64,000 nucleotides of DNA from Pyrinomonadaceae bacterium (GTDB taxonomy: Bacteria > Acidobacteriota > Blastocatellia > Pyrinomonadales > Pyrinomonadaceae), in NCBI GenBank assembly GCA_019694395.1, contig JAIBCC010000002.1, forward strand, positions 248,330 to 312,329. The letters are read 5' to 3'. Under the pieces are notes generated by a model that searched no databases, was not told the DNA's origin, and saw only the letters and a program-made list of their open reading frames with translations. A program made the translations under genes and the position numbers. Position 1 is the stretch's first letter, and each line of letters starts with the position of its first letter. This document shows, piece after piece, positions 25,567-35,007 of the stretch.

Positions 25567-26517
25567 CTACGCTTCCAACCGACTTTTTCTCGCCAAAACT
25601 GCCGTTTCAAACTCAAAATTTTTCGGATTATTTAAGCTCGATGTTTTCACACTTCCGGTCGTCAAACTGTAAACGCCTTCGACAATCAAAGTTTCTCGAT
25701 AAGTTTGAACTTCGCCGTCCTCGTTTTTTTGACGCAATTCGGGGAAACGGGACCCTTTAAACGAAAAGTTATAATTTCCGCCCGCAAAATTTCCGCTTGC
25801 CGATAATGGACTCCAATTACTACCCAGCATTTCGACAGTTTTTTCATCGGGTGTGGCGGGGACGCTTTTAGTGATGTCGGCATTTTGTTCCATTCGGGCG
25901 GTGCAAGCCGATACGGGCGGTTTACTTGAATTCGGTTCGATTTCGGAAATCGTAATAAAAGTGATCGAACTTATTCCGGTCGAGCAACTTTTATCAGTTT
26001 GCGTTCCATTTTTGTCCGTAACGGATTTGATTGAATTACCGTTTGCATTAGCAAAAGCTGAAATTCCGATTGAAACGATCTGGTCGCCGCTGTCCGCCAT
26101 TCCAATATTTCCCGTTCCCACTTCGGAAATTGTTCCCGTATAAATTGCTTTTTCTTCGGTGACGGTATCGCCTCCCATCGGAGCTTTGTTGACTACTTTG
26201 CCTTCATGTTCGTAGGTAAACTTTCCCGTTGTAGATTTGGCGGTCGGTTCGGTTATAGAAACAAAACCGTCGTGGCTGATCGCTTTATTTGATTCTGAAT
26301 ATTGATATTTAGCCGTAAATTTGCTCGTGTATTGACCGGTTTCCGAATAATCGGCGTCTTTTTTGTCAATTTTCCAAACCTGCTCAGCTTCAAACGAAAC
26401 ATTGATGGTCAAACGACCTGTTTTAGTGCTTGAAGCCTTTCGGCTTTTTTGTGCGAAAACAGCCAAGGGCAGTAGATACAAAACGATAATAACTGAAATG
26501 GCAAGTATTTTCTTCAT
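25567..26517 (-). CDS. secreted protein, unknown function
   Basis: A 316-aa exported protein with signal peptide 1-22 (LPLAVFAQ). The mature part is Ser/Thr-rich and beta-strand rich, with two Cys (DKSCSTG, VSACTAR). No family recognised. It is the second gene of a four-gene unit in which gaps are 3-4 nt, upstream of the OmpA-family gene. Confidence 0.7.
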   Translation of the reverse strand: MKKILAISVIIVLYLLPLAVFAQKSRKASSTKTGRLTINVSFEAEQVWKIDKKDADYSETGQYTSKFTAKYQYSESNKAISHDGFVSITEPTAKSTTGKFTYEHEGKVVNKAPMGGDTVTEEKAIYTGTISEVGTGNIGMADSGDQIVSIGISAFANANGNSIKSVTDKNGTQTDKSCSTGISSITFITISEIEPNSSKPPVSACTARMEQNADITKSVPATPDEKTVEMLGSNWSPLSASGNFAGGNYNFSFKGSRFPELRQKNEDGEVQTYRETLIVEGVYSLTTGSVKTSSLNNPKNFEFETAVLARKSRLEA

Positions 26518-26520
26518 TTT

Positions 26521-27150
26521 TTATTTCTCCTTTTCGGTTAAAACCAATGAAAGATTATCGGCAAAGGCTGCCAACCCTTCTTCTTTATCAGCGTTTTCAA
26601 AAATGTAAAATTCGAGCGTAACTTTTACTTTTCGAGTTCCGGCGGGGACAATTCCGCCTCGTGATTTTTGGACAAATGTAACGTCATCAGGACGATTTTC
26701 AGATGAAAATTTCTCAGTCGAATCTTCCTGGATTTGTTTTCCGTCAATTCCGTAAAAGGCAGTTTTCAATCTAGCACCTGAAAAATCGCGCACACCAAAC
26801 CAACCGCTTAAATAATAATCGACTTTATTGGCATCAATTTCGGCGGCAATTTTTGAAAGATCAAAATTTTGCGAAAACTCTAATTTGGGAATGGCTTTAG
26901 AAACGCTTGCATGAAAATAGCTGTCGCCATGGCTAGTCGGTGTTACTTGCCAAGCATCCCCCCAACCACCGTCGTAGCGGAATGTTTTTAGTTCAGTAGA
27001 ATTTGTCCAATCGCGACTTTCGCCTGTTTCCGCACCGCCGTTTTTGATTAAATTAACACTAAATAATTGCGGTTCAGTTTTTTTCTGCCCTAAAATTGAA
27101 ACTGTTATAACTAAACAAATAGCAGCTAAAATTAAAAATCTTTTTCCCAT
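26521..27150 (-). CDS. secreted carbohydrate-binding-like protein, first gene of the OmpA operon
   Basis: A 209-aa exported protein, signal peptide 1-21. The mature N-terminus NLIKNGGAETGESRDW is the opening typical of CBM4/CBM9-like or discoidin-type jelly-roll domains. The rest forms a single such fold. It begins the four-gene operon 27150 to 23502 and is divergent from the TIGR02999-type sigma gene, with a 93-bp shared upstream region. Confidence 0.7.
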   Translation of the reverse strand: MGKRFLILAAICLVITVSILGQKKTEPQLFSVNLIKNGGAETGESRDWTNSTELKTFRYDGGWGDAWQVTPTSHGDSYFHASVSKAIPKLEFSQNFDLSKIAAEIDANKVDYYLSGWFGVRDFSGARLKTAFYGIDGKQIQEDSTEKFSSENRPDDVTFVQKSRGGIVPAGTRKVKVTLEFYIFENADKEEGLAAFADNLSLVLTEKEK

Positions 27151-27227
27151 AAAATTTCTCTCCGACCACTAACGCAGAAACCGTAAAAATATTCCCTCAA
27201 AATTTTTCTTAATTTGTATAAATCGTT

Positions 27228-27233
27228 TATAAT
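27228..27233 (+). promoter_or_regulatory. candidate -10 box of the TIGR02999-type sigma gene
   Basis: TATAAT ends 10 nt before the ATG at 27244, so the predicted transcript would start within a few nucleotides of the ATG (leaderless or nearly so). The -35 region is weak. No ribosome site is visible. Confidence 0.35.
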
Positions 27234-27243
27234 CTCTCAAAAA

Positions 27244-27801
27244 ATGCCGCAAGACTCCAAGAACTTGACCCAACTTTTAATCAAAGCAAGCAACGGCGAC
27301 AAAGATTCACTGGATGAAATTCTGCCGCTTGTTTATGATGAATTGCGAAAAATCGCCCAAAATTATCTTAATCGTGAGCGCGGCGATCACACTCTGCAAG
27401 CGACCGCGCTTGTCCACGAGGCATATTTGCGGCTGATTGACCAACGCCAGGTTGATTGGAAAAACCGTTCGCAGTTTTTCGGGCTGGCTTCGCAAATGAT
27501 GCGGCGGATTCTGGTCAATCATGCTGAAAATTACAAGGCACAAAAACGCGGGTCGGGGCAAAAATTGCAATTAGACGAAACGGTTGATGTATCATTTGAA
27601 GAAAATTTGGATTTGATAGATTTGGACAATGCTTTGAAAAAGTTTGCTGAATTTGACGAACAAAAAAGTAAAATCGTCGAAATGCGGTTTTTCGGGGGAT
27701 TGACGATTGAAGAAACTGCCGAAGTTTTGGGAAAATCACACGCTACCATCGAACGCGAATGGGCGTTTGCTAAAGCGTGGCTTTATCGGGAATTGAATTA
27801 A
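27244..27801 (+). CDS. ECF-like sigma-70 factor (TIGR02999 / Sig-70_X6 type)
   Basis: A 185-aa sigma factor of the acidobacterial/planctomycetal TIGR02999 type: opening TQLLIKASNGDKDSLDEI, the region 2 block YLNRERGDHTLQATALVHEA, and a region 4 helix-turn-helix with EETAEVLGKSHATIEREW. Members are commonly followed, as here, by a protein kinase gene instead of an anti-sigma factor. The ATG at 27244 is chosen over an upstream TTG, which would lie before the TATAAT box. Confidence 0.85.
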   Translation: MPQDSKNLTQLLIKASNGDKDSLDEILPLVYDELRKIAQNYLNRERGDHTLQATALVHEAYLRLIDQRQVDWKNRSQFFGLASQMMRRILVNHAENYKAQKRGSGQKLQLDETVDVSFEENLDLIDLDNALKKFAEFDEQKSKIVEMRFFGGLTIEETAEVLGKSHATIEREWAFAKAWLYRELN

Positions 27802-27818
27802 AACGGTTTTGGGACTTC

Positions 27819-27868
27819 GGTTTTTGGTTTTGGCAGACCAAAGACCAAAGACCAAAAACCAAAGACCA
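27819..27868. repeat. GACCAAA heptamer array with inverted partner
   Basis: GGTTTTTGGTTTTGG (27819-27833) faces CCAAAGACCAAAAACC (27845-27860). Within 27835-27868 the heptamer GACCAAA and close variants repeat about four times. It fills most of the 69-bp gap between sigma and kinase and can form a long hairpin, so it may also attenuate the kinase transcript. Confidence 0.65.
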
Positions 27869-27870
27869 TA

Positions 27871-30420
27871 TTGAACAAAGAAAACTGGCAAAAATTAAAC
27901 GAACTTTTCAGCGAAGCAATAGAAATTGCGCCGGATGAGAGAGCTGTATTTATTGATTCGATTGAAGATAGGGAGATTCGCGCCGAGCTTGAATCGTTAC
28001 TCAAATCGCACGATGATTCAAATAAATTTCTTAACAAAAGCGCGGTTGAAATCAGTGCGCGAACTTTGCTTGAAAACGATGGAGAAAATCTCATCGGCAA
28101 GGTTATCGGGCAATTCAAAATCATCAAGGAAATTGGGCGCGGCGGAATGGGTGCGGTTTATCTGGCGGAAAGAATCGGCGCAGATTTTACCCAAAAAGCC
28201 GCTTTGAAATTGATAAAACGTGGGATGGATACGGATTTTATTATTCAACGTTTTCAAACCGAACGCCGCATTTTGTCGAAATTAAACCATCCTTTTATTG
28301 CCAAATTGCTTGACGGCGGCACGACTGGGGACGGTTTGCCCTATTTCGTGATGGAATTTATTGAGGGCGAAAATCTCAAGGAATTTTGCAAAAATCAACG
28401 GCTTTCAGCTACTGAAAAACTCAAACTTTTCCGTCAAATTTGTGAAGCGGTTCAATATGCTCATCGAAATCTGGTCATTCACCGCGACTTAAAGCCTTCA
28501 AACATAATAATTACCGAAGACGGCACACCAAAACTGCTTGATTTTGGAATTGCCAAAGTTTTGGATAATGATACGGAAAATACTGAAAAAACTACAACGG
28601 AATTTCGGCTTTTGACTCCGAAATACGCTTCTCCTGAGCAAATTCGCGGCGAAATTGTGGATACCCAATCGGATGTTTTCAGTTTAGGTGTTCTGTTGCG
28701 CGAAATTTTGGAAGAACTCGACCTCCCGAAACCTGATACACAAAAATCAAAGACTGCGACTCAAAACACGAAAACTTCGAGTGAATTAAAGACGATCATC
28801 AATAAAGCCGTTCACGAAACGACGTCACGCCGTTATGTTTCGGTTGAACAATTTTCCGAAGATTTGCGCCGTTACGAAATGGGTTTACCAATTCTGGCTC
28901 AACCTGACAGCTTTGGTTACCGAACCCAAAAATTTGTGTTACGGCATCGTTTCGGAGTTTTCGCGGCGGGTTTGGTTTTTCTTACTTTACTCGGCGGAAT
29001 TGCCGCAACACTTTGGCAATTTCAAAGGGCGCAAACCGAAAGAAAACTTGCGGAACAGCGTTTTGCCGATGTTCGCGGTTTGGCAAATTCGGTAATTTTC
29101 GATTTGCATGATGAGATTCAAAATTTACCCGGCTCGACCAAAGCCCGGAAATTGTTGGTCGAAAAGGCTTTGGAATATCTCAACAAACTTGAACAGGATG
29201 CAGGAAACGATGCCGGATTGCAACACGAATTGGCGATGGCGTATACAAAAATCGCTGATGTCCAAGGGCAAATATTTGAACAAAGTTTGTTAGAAACTGA
29301 CAACGCTGCAAAAAATTATCGTAAAGCATTGGAATTAGCGGAAAAAGCTATTTCCAACGATTCCGGTAATTTTGAGTTTAGGCGCGATTTGGCTTTGATC
29401 TGTTATCGTTTTGCGGAGTTTCAACGCGGCGGGAATGATCTAACTGAAACCTTGGCACTTGAAAATCGTGCCGCACAGCTTTACGAACCGCTTGTCAAAG
29501 AAAATCCTTCCGATCCAGACATACGTCGCCGGTGGCTGGTAGCCAGAAACGGATATACGGAGGTTTTGCGCGAATCAGGTGAGTTAGAAAAATCTTTGCC
29601 TCTTTACGATCAAATCTTAAACGATACAATTGCCGCTACACGCGAGTTTCCCTCTGATGTAAGACTCCAACGATTTATTGCCGTCGTTTATGGCAGCTAT
29701 GCGCGCGGATTATTTCAACACGAAGATAAGAAAAAAGCCCTTGAATATATCCTGATTGCTAAAGACATCGGTGAAAAAGCTCTAGCTGTTGACCCAAGCA
29801 ATACTTATACATTTCGTGGTAATGGAGTTACGTGCGAAGCGATCACAAAATATGCTTCGGCAATCGGTAATAACGATTTGGCTGAAACTAATGGACTTGA
29901 AGGCATACAAATCATGGAAAAAGTTTCCAAAGATGATCCTGAAAATCTCGAAGCAAATTATGACGTAGCCTCTTTACATAATACTTTCTCCGATTTTTTA
30001 GAGGATAATAACCGATTGCAAGAGGCTTTTAAGCATCGTCAAAAAGTATTAGAAGCAATTTTGCCGCTTGAAAAAAACGAGGATAATCCCGATCTCTATA
30101 CCGCTGATTTTTTTGAGTTTTATTGCAAATTTGCCCGTATTGCTGCACGACTTGGCAAAAAGGAATTAGCAGGAATTTATGTGCAAAAAGCCGAGAATTT
30201 AAATTTCCAAATTGAAAAAACCACAGGCGAAGTCCAGAATCTCTATTCAAATAATTTCGTGGCGTTGGGTGAAACGTATCAATTTTTAGGCAATCAGGAA
30301 AAAGCTAAAGCCAATTTTGCCAAAGCAGTGGAAACTTGGAAAAACCTGCAAACGAATGGAAGGCTTTATCTGAATCAAGTCAAAAATCTTACTGAAGCCG
30401 AACAAAAATTAAAACAATAA
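27871..30420 (+). CDS. transmembrane Ser/Thr protein kinase with TPR-rich C-terminus
   Basis: An 849-aa PknB-type kinase. The N-terminal ~75 residues form the helical leader common in this family. The kinase domain (about 80-340) has GRGGMGAVY (89-97), catalytic Lys113, HRDLKPSN (204-211), DFG (224-226) and an APE-like SPEQ. A membrane segment spans 361-383, and the remaining ~460 residues are TPR-like helical repeats outside the membrane. The start is a TTG, supported by the family-typical sequence MNKENWQKLNELF. It probably signals to or with the upstream sigma factor. Confidence 0.9.
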   Translation: MNKENWQKLNELFSEAIEIAPDERAVFIDSIEDREIRAELESLLKSHDDSNKFLNKSAVEISARTLLENDGENLIGKVIGQFKIIKEIGRGGMGAVYLAERIGADFTQKAALKLIKRGMDTDFIIQRFQTERRILSKLNHPFIAKLLDGGTTGDGLPYFVMEFIEGENLKEFCKNQRLSATEKLKLFRQICEAVQYAHRNLVIHRDLKPSNIIITEDGTPKLLDFGIAKVLDNDTENTEKTTTEFRLLTPKYASPEQIRGEIVDTQSDVFSLGVLLREILEELDLPKPDTQKSKTATQNTKTSSELKTIINKAVHETTSRRYVSVEQFSEDLRRYEMGLPILAQPDSFGYRTQKFVLRHRFGVFAAGLVFLTLLGGIAATLWQFQRAQTERKLAEQRFADVRGLANSVIFDLHDEIQNLPGSTKARKLLVEKALEYLNKLEQDAGNDAGLQHELAMAYTKIADVQGQIFEQSLLETDNAAKNYRKALELAEKAISNDSGNFEFRRDLALICYRFAEFQRGGNDLTETLALENRAAQLYEPLVKENPSDPDIRRRWLVARNGYTEVLRESGELEKSLPLYDQILNDTIAATREFPSDVRLQRFIAVVYGSYARGLFQHEDKKKALEYILIAKDIGEKALAVDPSNTYTFRGNGVTCEAITKYASAIGNNDLAETNGLEGIQIMEKVSKDDPENLEANYDVASLHNTFSDFLEDNNRLQEAFKHRQKVLEAILPLEKNEDNPDLYTADFFEFYCKFARIAARLGKKELAGIYVQKAENLNFQIEKTTGEVQNLYSNNFVALGETYQFLGNQEKAKANFAKAVETWKNLQTNGRLYLNQVKNLTEAEQKLKQ

Positions 30421-30430
30421 CAATAGTTTT

Positions 30431-30519
30431 ATTCACAGAGATTTAGGGGGTGAAAGGGATAATTCAAATAAACTAAAAAGGACAGAAAATCCCTGTCTAA
30501 CCTATCTATCCCTGTGAAT
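30431..30519. repeat. palindromic intergenic element (ATTCACAG...CTGTGAAT)
   Basis: Outer arms ATTCACAG and CTGTGAAT enclose an inner GACAG/CTGTC stem, with related words such as CTATCTATCCCTGTG. It lies in the 182-bp gap between the kinase and the MFS pump. It looks like a dispersed repeat, not a protein-binding operator. Confidence 0.5.
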
Positions 30520-30602
30520 TTATTTTTCCAGCGCATAACTCGTAAAACTAAAAACCGAATTATTTACAGCCTTTCAAATCTGTTAAAATATTTACAAGAT
30601 TT

Positions 30603-32231
30603 ATGGAAGGAAATTTAGAAATTAAAGACAAACCTCTCCTGGAAATGTCGTCCAAGCGGCGTTGGTTCGTGACAATTGGCGTAATGACGGGAATGTTTAT
30701 TGCGGCTTTTGAAACAACCGTCGTAGGAACGGCAATGCCGACAGTTATTGCTTCGCTGGGCGGTATCAACCGTTACAGTTGGGTCTTTTCGGCTTATATC
30801 GTGACCTCAACCGTGACTGTTCCCGTTTGGGGAAAGCTCTCCGATTTATATGGTCGCCGTTTACTTTACCAAGCCGGAATTCTAGTCTTTTTAATCGGAA
30901 CATTGCTTTCGGGATTTTCAAATTCGATGACGCAGTTGATAATTTTTCGGGCAATCCAAGGACTTGGAGCAGGCGCACTCGTTCCACTTGGAGTAACAAT
31001 TATCGGCGATATTTTCACTTTGAAGGAACGCTCACGAATGCAAGCCTTTTTCGGCGGAGTCTGGGGTTTATCCAGCATTATCGGTCCGTTGCTCGGCGGA
31101 TTTATTACCGATCAGCTTTCGTGGCGATGGGTGTTTTTTGTCAATTTGCCCATTGGAATTGTGGCTGCAATCATTATCGGTTTTGCGCTCAAAGAACCGA
31201 AATTGACTGAAAAACCTTCAGTTGATTACGTTGGTGCGGGACTTTTGATGGTGGCGATCAGTTTGATGATGCTGGTAATGGTCGAGGGCGGAACTTCGTT
31301 GGCAACGCTTTTTTCGCCGCTAAATATTGCGTTGCTTGCACTTTCCGTTTTTCTGCTGATAATTTTCTTCATCGTCGAAAAGAAAGTAAAAGACCCGATT
31401 ATTCCGTTTGAGCTTTTTCAGAATAAAACGGTTTCAGTCTCGGTTGGAGCAGTATTTTTGGCTGGCGTGGCAATGTTCGGTGCAATTTCTTTTGTGCCGT
31501 TATTTGCCCAAGGTGCATTGGAAATGACAGCCACTCAAGCGGGTTCGTTAATGACTCCGCTGATGCTCAGTTGGGTTTCGATGTCAATTCTCGGCGGACG
31601 ATTGCTGTTAAAAACAAGTTATCGGGCAGTTGCAATTTCCGGCTTTATTATTCTGACTACAGGTTTTACCTTTCTTTCAATGTTTCAGCGCGAGACGGCT
31701 CGGGGTTGGTTGTATTTTGATTTGGTTTTAGTTGGCGCGGGCTTGGGCTTGACAATGCTGACGCTCTTGATCGCCGTTCAGCAAACTGTTGAACGTAACC
31801 AACTTGGGATTGCAACTTCGCTCAATCAATTTTCGCGTTCTATCGGCGGTGCTTTCGGTGTGGCAATAATGGGCGCGTTTTTAACGGCGGGTTTGGCGAC
31901 TCAATTAAACGATTTTGCCAAAAATAACAGCAGTGTTTTAACGGTTGAAAGGGCGGCTCAGTTAGCCGAAAATCCAAATGCGCTGATCGAACCGACTGCC
32001 AAAGCCAGCCTTTCCCCCGAAGTCTTGAATATTCTTCAAGACGCAATGGCAAAATCAATTCACAAAGTCTTTTGGATTGGCACTATTCTTTCTCTAATGG
32101 CATTGGGCATGGCTTTTTTGTTGCCTAAACAAACTAAAAAAGATGAAAAAATTCTAGTGGACGGCGAACAGTTTTTAATGGCGGAACAAACAATGATTGA
32201 TCCGAAAAATGAGCCGATCACGGAAAACTAA
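30603..32231 (+). CDS. DHA2-family MFS multidrug efflux pump (14 TM)
   Basis: A 542-aa major facilitator of the drug:H+ antiporter-2 family (EmrB/QacA-like). Motif C-like and motif A-like segments are visible (WGKLSDLYGRR, and GPLLGGFITDQLSWRW). About 14 hydrophobic segments span the protein and the C-terminal ~50 residues are hydrophilic and cytoplasmic. No membrane-fusion partner is adjacent, so it likely works alone in the inner membrane. Substrate unknown. Confidence 0.9.
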   Translation: MEGNLEIKDKPLLEMSSKRRWFVTIGVMTGMFIAAFETTVVGTAMPTVIASLGGINRYSWVFSAYIVTSTVTVPVWGKLSDLYGRRLLYQAGILVFLIGTLLSGFSNSMTQLIIFRAIQGLGAGALVPLGVTIIGDIFTLKERSRMQAFFGGVWGLSSIIGPLLGGFITDQLSWRWVFFVNLPIGIVAAIIIGFALKEPKLTEKPSVDYVGAGLLMVAISLMMLVMVEGGTSLATLFSPLNIALLALSVFLLIIFFIVEKKVKDPIIPFELFQNKTVSVSVGAVFLAGVAMFGAISFVPLFAQGALEMTATQAGSLMTPLMLSWVSMSILGGRLLLKTSYRAVAISGFIILTTGFTFLSMFQRETARGWLYFDLVLVGAGLGLTMLTLLIAVQQTVERNQLGIATSLNQFSRSIGGAFGVAIMGAFLTAGLATQLNDFAKNNSSVLTVERAAQLAENPNALIEPTAKASLSPEVLNILQDAMAKSIHKVFWIGTILSLMALGMAFLLPKQTKKDEKILVDGEQFLMAEQTMIDPKNEPITEN

Positions 32232-32234
32232 AAA

Positions 32235-32260
32235 GGTGAGAGTGTTTTATTTCTCTCACC
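32235..32260. terminator. bidirectional intrinsic terminator
   Basis: An 8-bp GGTGAGAG/CTCTCACC stem with a 10-nt loop lies between convergent genes. The minus-strand side has a TTTT run. Confidence 0.7.
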
Positions 32261-32268
32261 TCATTTAA

Positions 32269-33588
32269 TTAATTTTTAATGGTGTTAATAATTTGCTGGG
32301 ATTCCAGGATTAAAATTCCCTCAGCCGCTTTATCGGGGTTTCCTTTGAATTTATCAGTAACTTTGCTCTGGATTGTTTTTCCATCTTTTAGTGAAATCAA
32401 TTTAAAATCAACCTGTGCCTCATAATCTTGAACTGCTGATGTATTGGTATTGGTAACTTTTCCAAATATTCCGCCGATCTTACCCGCTACTGATTGTTTG
32501 AGTTTGGAAATGTCACTTGCCAGCAAATAATCACAGTTCAGAGTCTTTGCTTCATCTTCCCCGAAAATTTTAACTGCTTCAATTTTCCCGTTGGTTAAAG
32601 ACTGCACCAGAACACTTTGCAGATTCACGAGCGTCAGATTTTCACTTGATTTATTTGTGGGAAGGTAAACGCCGATGCGGATTATTCCGGCTCCTTTCGG
32701 TTTGACCGCCGAAATCATATTTCCAGTTTGATCAGAAATCGGATTTTCTTGTGTTTCAGGCTTATTTGGCTGTTTCTGAATTATTTTTGAATAATCCGGT
32801 GTTTCATATAAATCGCCGGAATTTTTAGCTAAAGCATAGCCGTTTGGAATTTCAAAAAGTGCATTATCAAGCGTTGCTTTTGAGAATTCCAACGTTTCCG
32901 TCGTTTGGCTGAAGGTCATTCCCCCGTTAGTCATTGTCCGTGTTTCCTGCAAAGCAAAACCGAGTTTTCCGCTGCCCGTAGATTTACTTACGACACGGTC
33001 GCGGCAGCCTCCTTCCGCGCCTTGCATTGCAGGCATTCTCGGAGTTTGCGGACGTGAAACAGGACAGGAAAATTCCGGCAGATCAACATACCAACCATCG
33101 GTTTCCATTCTCATATTCGTTTTCATACACGCATCCGGCGAAGATTCCATCGTCATTGTAGTTTTGATATGACGCGCTGTCATTCCAAACATTTGTTGGC
33201 GTTCGCCTGTATCGTTGATATTTGAAATATAGGTAATTGTCCCTCCCTTCTCAGTTTTGGGTTTTGGATTTTGGGGTTTCGATTGGTCAGATTGCCCAGT
33301 CGTTTCAGTTCCATCATCAAAGGGTTCGATAACATACATTTTTTTCTTATCGTTAACTTGAACATTACGTTTCAAATCACATTGTTCGATATTGGCAACA
33401 TCTGCGCCAATTCCAATAAACGCCCCGCCTTCGGTTCGTTTTCGGGCTCCTTTTATATAAACTGTCGTTTCGCTTTTTTGACCGTTCATCGAAACGGTTT
33501 GACGAATTTTGTAGTTTTGGGCAAAAGAAATTCCCGTTAAAAATATTGATATAATTATCGCACCTAAAAGAAATCGGGATGTGTTCAT
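32269..33588 (-). CDS. secreted protein, unknown function, with low-complexity Pro/Lys linker
   Basis: A 439-aa exported protein with signal peptide 1-23 (TGISFAQ). The N-terminal half resembles a lipoprotein-localisation-like beta fold (MNGQKSETTVYIKGARKRTE). Around residue 105 a Pro/Lys/Gln run (KPQNPKPK) is encoded by a CCAAAA-type heptamer array. The C-terminal ~150 residues have a second domain (IGVYLPTNKS... LLASDISKLKQ). Cys residues are several. No family recognised; role unknown. Confidence 0.75.
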   Translation of the reverse strand: MNTSRFLLGAIIISIFLTGISFAQNYKIRQTVSMNGQKSETTVYIKGARKRTEGGAFIGIGADVANIEQCDLKRNVQVNDKKKMYVIEPFDDGTETTGQSDQSKPQNPKPKTEKGGTITYISNINDTGERQQMFGMTARHIKTTMTMESSPDACMKTNMRMETDGWYVDLPEFSCPVSRPQTPRMPAMQGAEGGCRDRVVSKSTGSGKLGFALQETRTMTNGGMTFSQTTETLEFSKATLDNALFEIPNGYALAKNSGDLYETPDYSKIIQKQPNKPETQENPISDQTGNMISAVKPKGAGIIRIGVYLPTNKSSENLTLVNLQSVLVQSLTNGKIEAVKIFGEDEAKTLNCDYLLASDISKLKQSVAGKIGGIFGKVTNTNTSAVQDYEAQVDFKLISLKDGKTIQSKVTDKFKGNPDKAAEGILILESQQIINTIKN

Positions 33589-33813
33589 AACCGTAAAACT
33601 CCTTTCAAACTAAATTCTGAACACTTGCAATTTCAGGTAATTTTTACCTATTTAGTTCTGAAATGGGGGAAATTCAGCAAATCCGGCGATTTTCACCTGA
33701 TCAAACAAGCTATATCCTGATTAACGCAAAAGATATGCCTTTACTGTTTGAAAAATTAATGGAATGAATTTATGTTTTGAATCAGAACAAATTGCAGTAA
33801 AATCATTTACATT

Positions 33814-34029
33814 ATGTTTCTAATTATTGGCACAAAATTCTTTTCCTGGGGTTCGGATCTGACGATCCAGCCAATGCGTTGTAGTCAATGTAATGTAGTT
33901 GCCCCTTTCAAAATTTTAAAAGGAATGCGCTTTTTGACCTTGTTTTTTATTATTCCGACAATTCCATTAAGCGGAGTAAAAAATATGGTTGAATGTCCGA
34001 ATTGCGGAGCAAAATTTCTACAGAGTTAG
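33814..34029 (+). CDS. small zinc-ribbon protein (zinc_ribbon_15-like)
   Basis: A 71-aa protein with two CxxC knuckles: CSQC near residues 23-26 and CPNC near 62-65, separated by a hydrophobic FLTLFFIIPTIPLSG stretch. The opening FLIIGTKFFSWG is the pattern I know from zinc_ribbon_15 proteins. It is probably a membrane-associated metal-binding protein of unknown role. It precedes panB by 105 bp with no clear link. Confidence 0.7.
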   Translation: MFLIIGTKFFSWGSDLTIQPMRCSQCNVVAPFKILKGMRFLTLFFIIPTIPLSGVKNMVECPNCGAKFLQS

Positions 34030-34134
34030 CTAAATAATTTTAAATTTCAGTTCACTGAGTTAATTTAGAATTTGGAATTTCTCAAAAAGTGGCTAAACTA
34101 TTCTAAAATCTAATATTACAAACCAAAAATAGAA

Positions 34135-35001
34135 ATGGCTTATTTACAACCGGATAAACCCGACAAAATATATTTACCCGCAATCCGTGCGGCAAAAGAA
34201 AAAGGCGAAAAATTAGTTTGTTTGACTGCTTATGATTACCCGACAGCCCGGATTGTTGATGAGGCTGGTGTAGATCTGATTTTGGTCGGAGACAGTATCG
34301 GCAACGTAATTTATGGTTACGGGAATACAATTCCCGTTTCGCTTGAAGAAATTGAAAGTGCCACCGTCGCCGTTAAACGAGCTACCGAAAGGGCAATGGT
34401 TATTTCCGATTTACCCTACGGAACTTATCATCTTTCCCAAAAGGAAACTGTAAAAAATGCACTTCAATTAATGAAACACGGCGGCGCGGAAGCCATTAAA
34501 TTGGAAGGCGGGAAAAATCGCGTTAAATTGGTAAAACGTCTGGTTGATGAGGAAATTCCGGTAGTTGCTCACATTGGATTAACTCCCCAAAGTGTTTATA
34601 AATTAGGAGGTTATCGCGTTCAAGGACGGACAGCCGAACAAGCTAAACGACTGATCGAAGATGCACAGTCATTAGAAGAAGCTGGTGCATTTGCCATTGT
34701 TTTAGAACTGGTTCCGCGTGAAGTTGCCGAAATTATCACCAAAGAAGTAAAAATCTCCACCATCGGAATCGGTGCTGGTGCCGGTTGTGACATTCAGGTT
34801 TTGGTTCTGCATGATTTGTTGGGAATGACATTCGGCAGACAACCTCGTTTTGTGCGCAAATATGCTGATTTGCGACAAATTATGACCGAGAGTATTCAAA
34901 CCTGGACCAATGATGTCAAAAATGGAAATTACCCAAATGAATCTGAAAGCTACGGATTAACTGACGAAGCTAAAGCAGAGTTGGAAAATCTGTTAAAATA
35001 G
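34135..35001 (+). CDS. panB: 3-methyl-2-oxobutanoate hydroxymethyltransferase
   Basis: A 288-aa ketopantoate hydroxymethyltransferase, the first step of pantothenate synthesis, using methylene-tetrahydrofolate. Signatures are LVCLTAYDYPTARIVDEAGV, LVGDSIGNVIYG with Mg2+-binding Asp/Ser, and AHIGLTPQS. Full length, cytoplasmic, TIM barrel. It lies 6 nt before panC, so the two form an operon. Confidence 0.95.
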   Translation: MAYLQPDKPDKIYLPAIRAAKEKGEKLVCLTAYDYPTARIVDEAGVDLILVGDSIGNVIYGYGNTIPVSLEEIESATVAVKRATERAMVISDLPYGTYHLSQKETVKNALQLMKHGGAEAIKLEGGKNRVKLVKRLVDEEIPVVAHIGLTPQSVYKLGGYRVQGRTAEQAKRLIEDAQSLEEAGAFAIVLELVPREVAEIITKEVKISTIGIGAGAGCDIQVLVLHDLLGMTFGRQPRFVRKYADLRQIMTESIQTWTNDVKNGNYPNESESYGLTDEAKAELENLLK

Positions 35002-35007
35002 TCTGAT

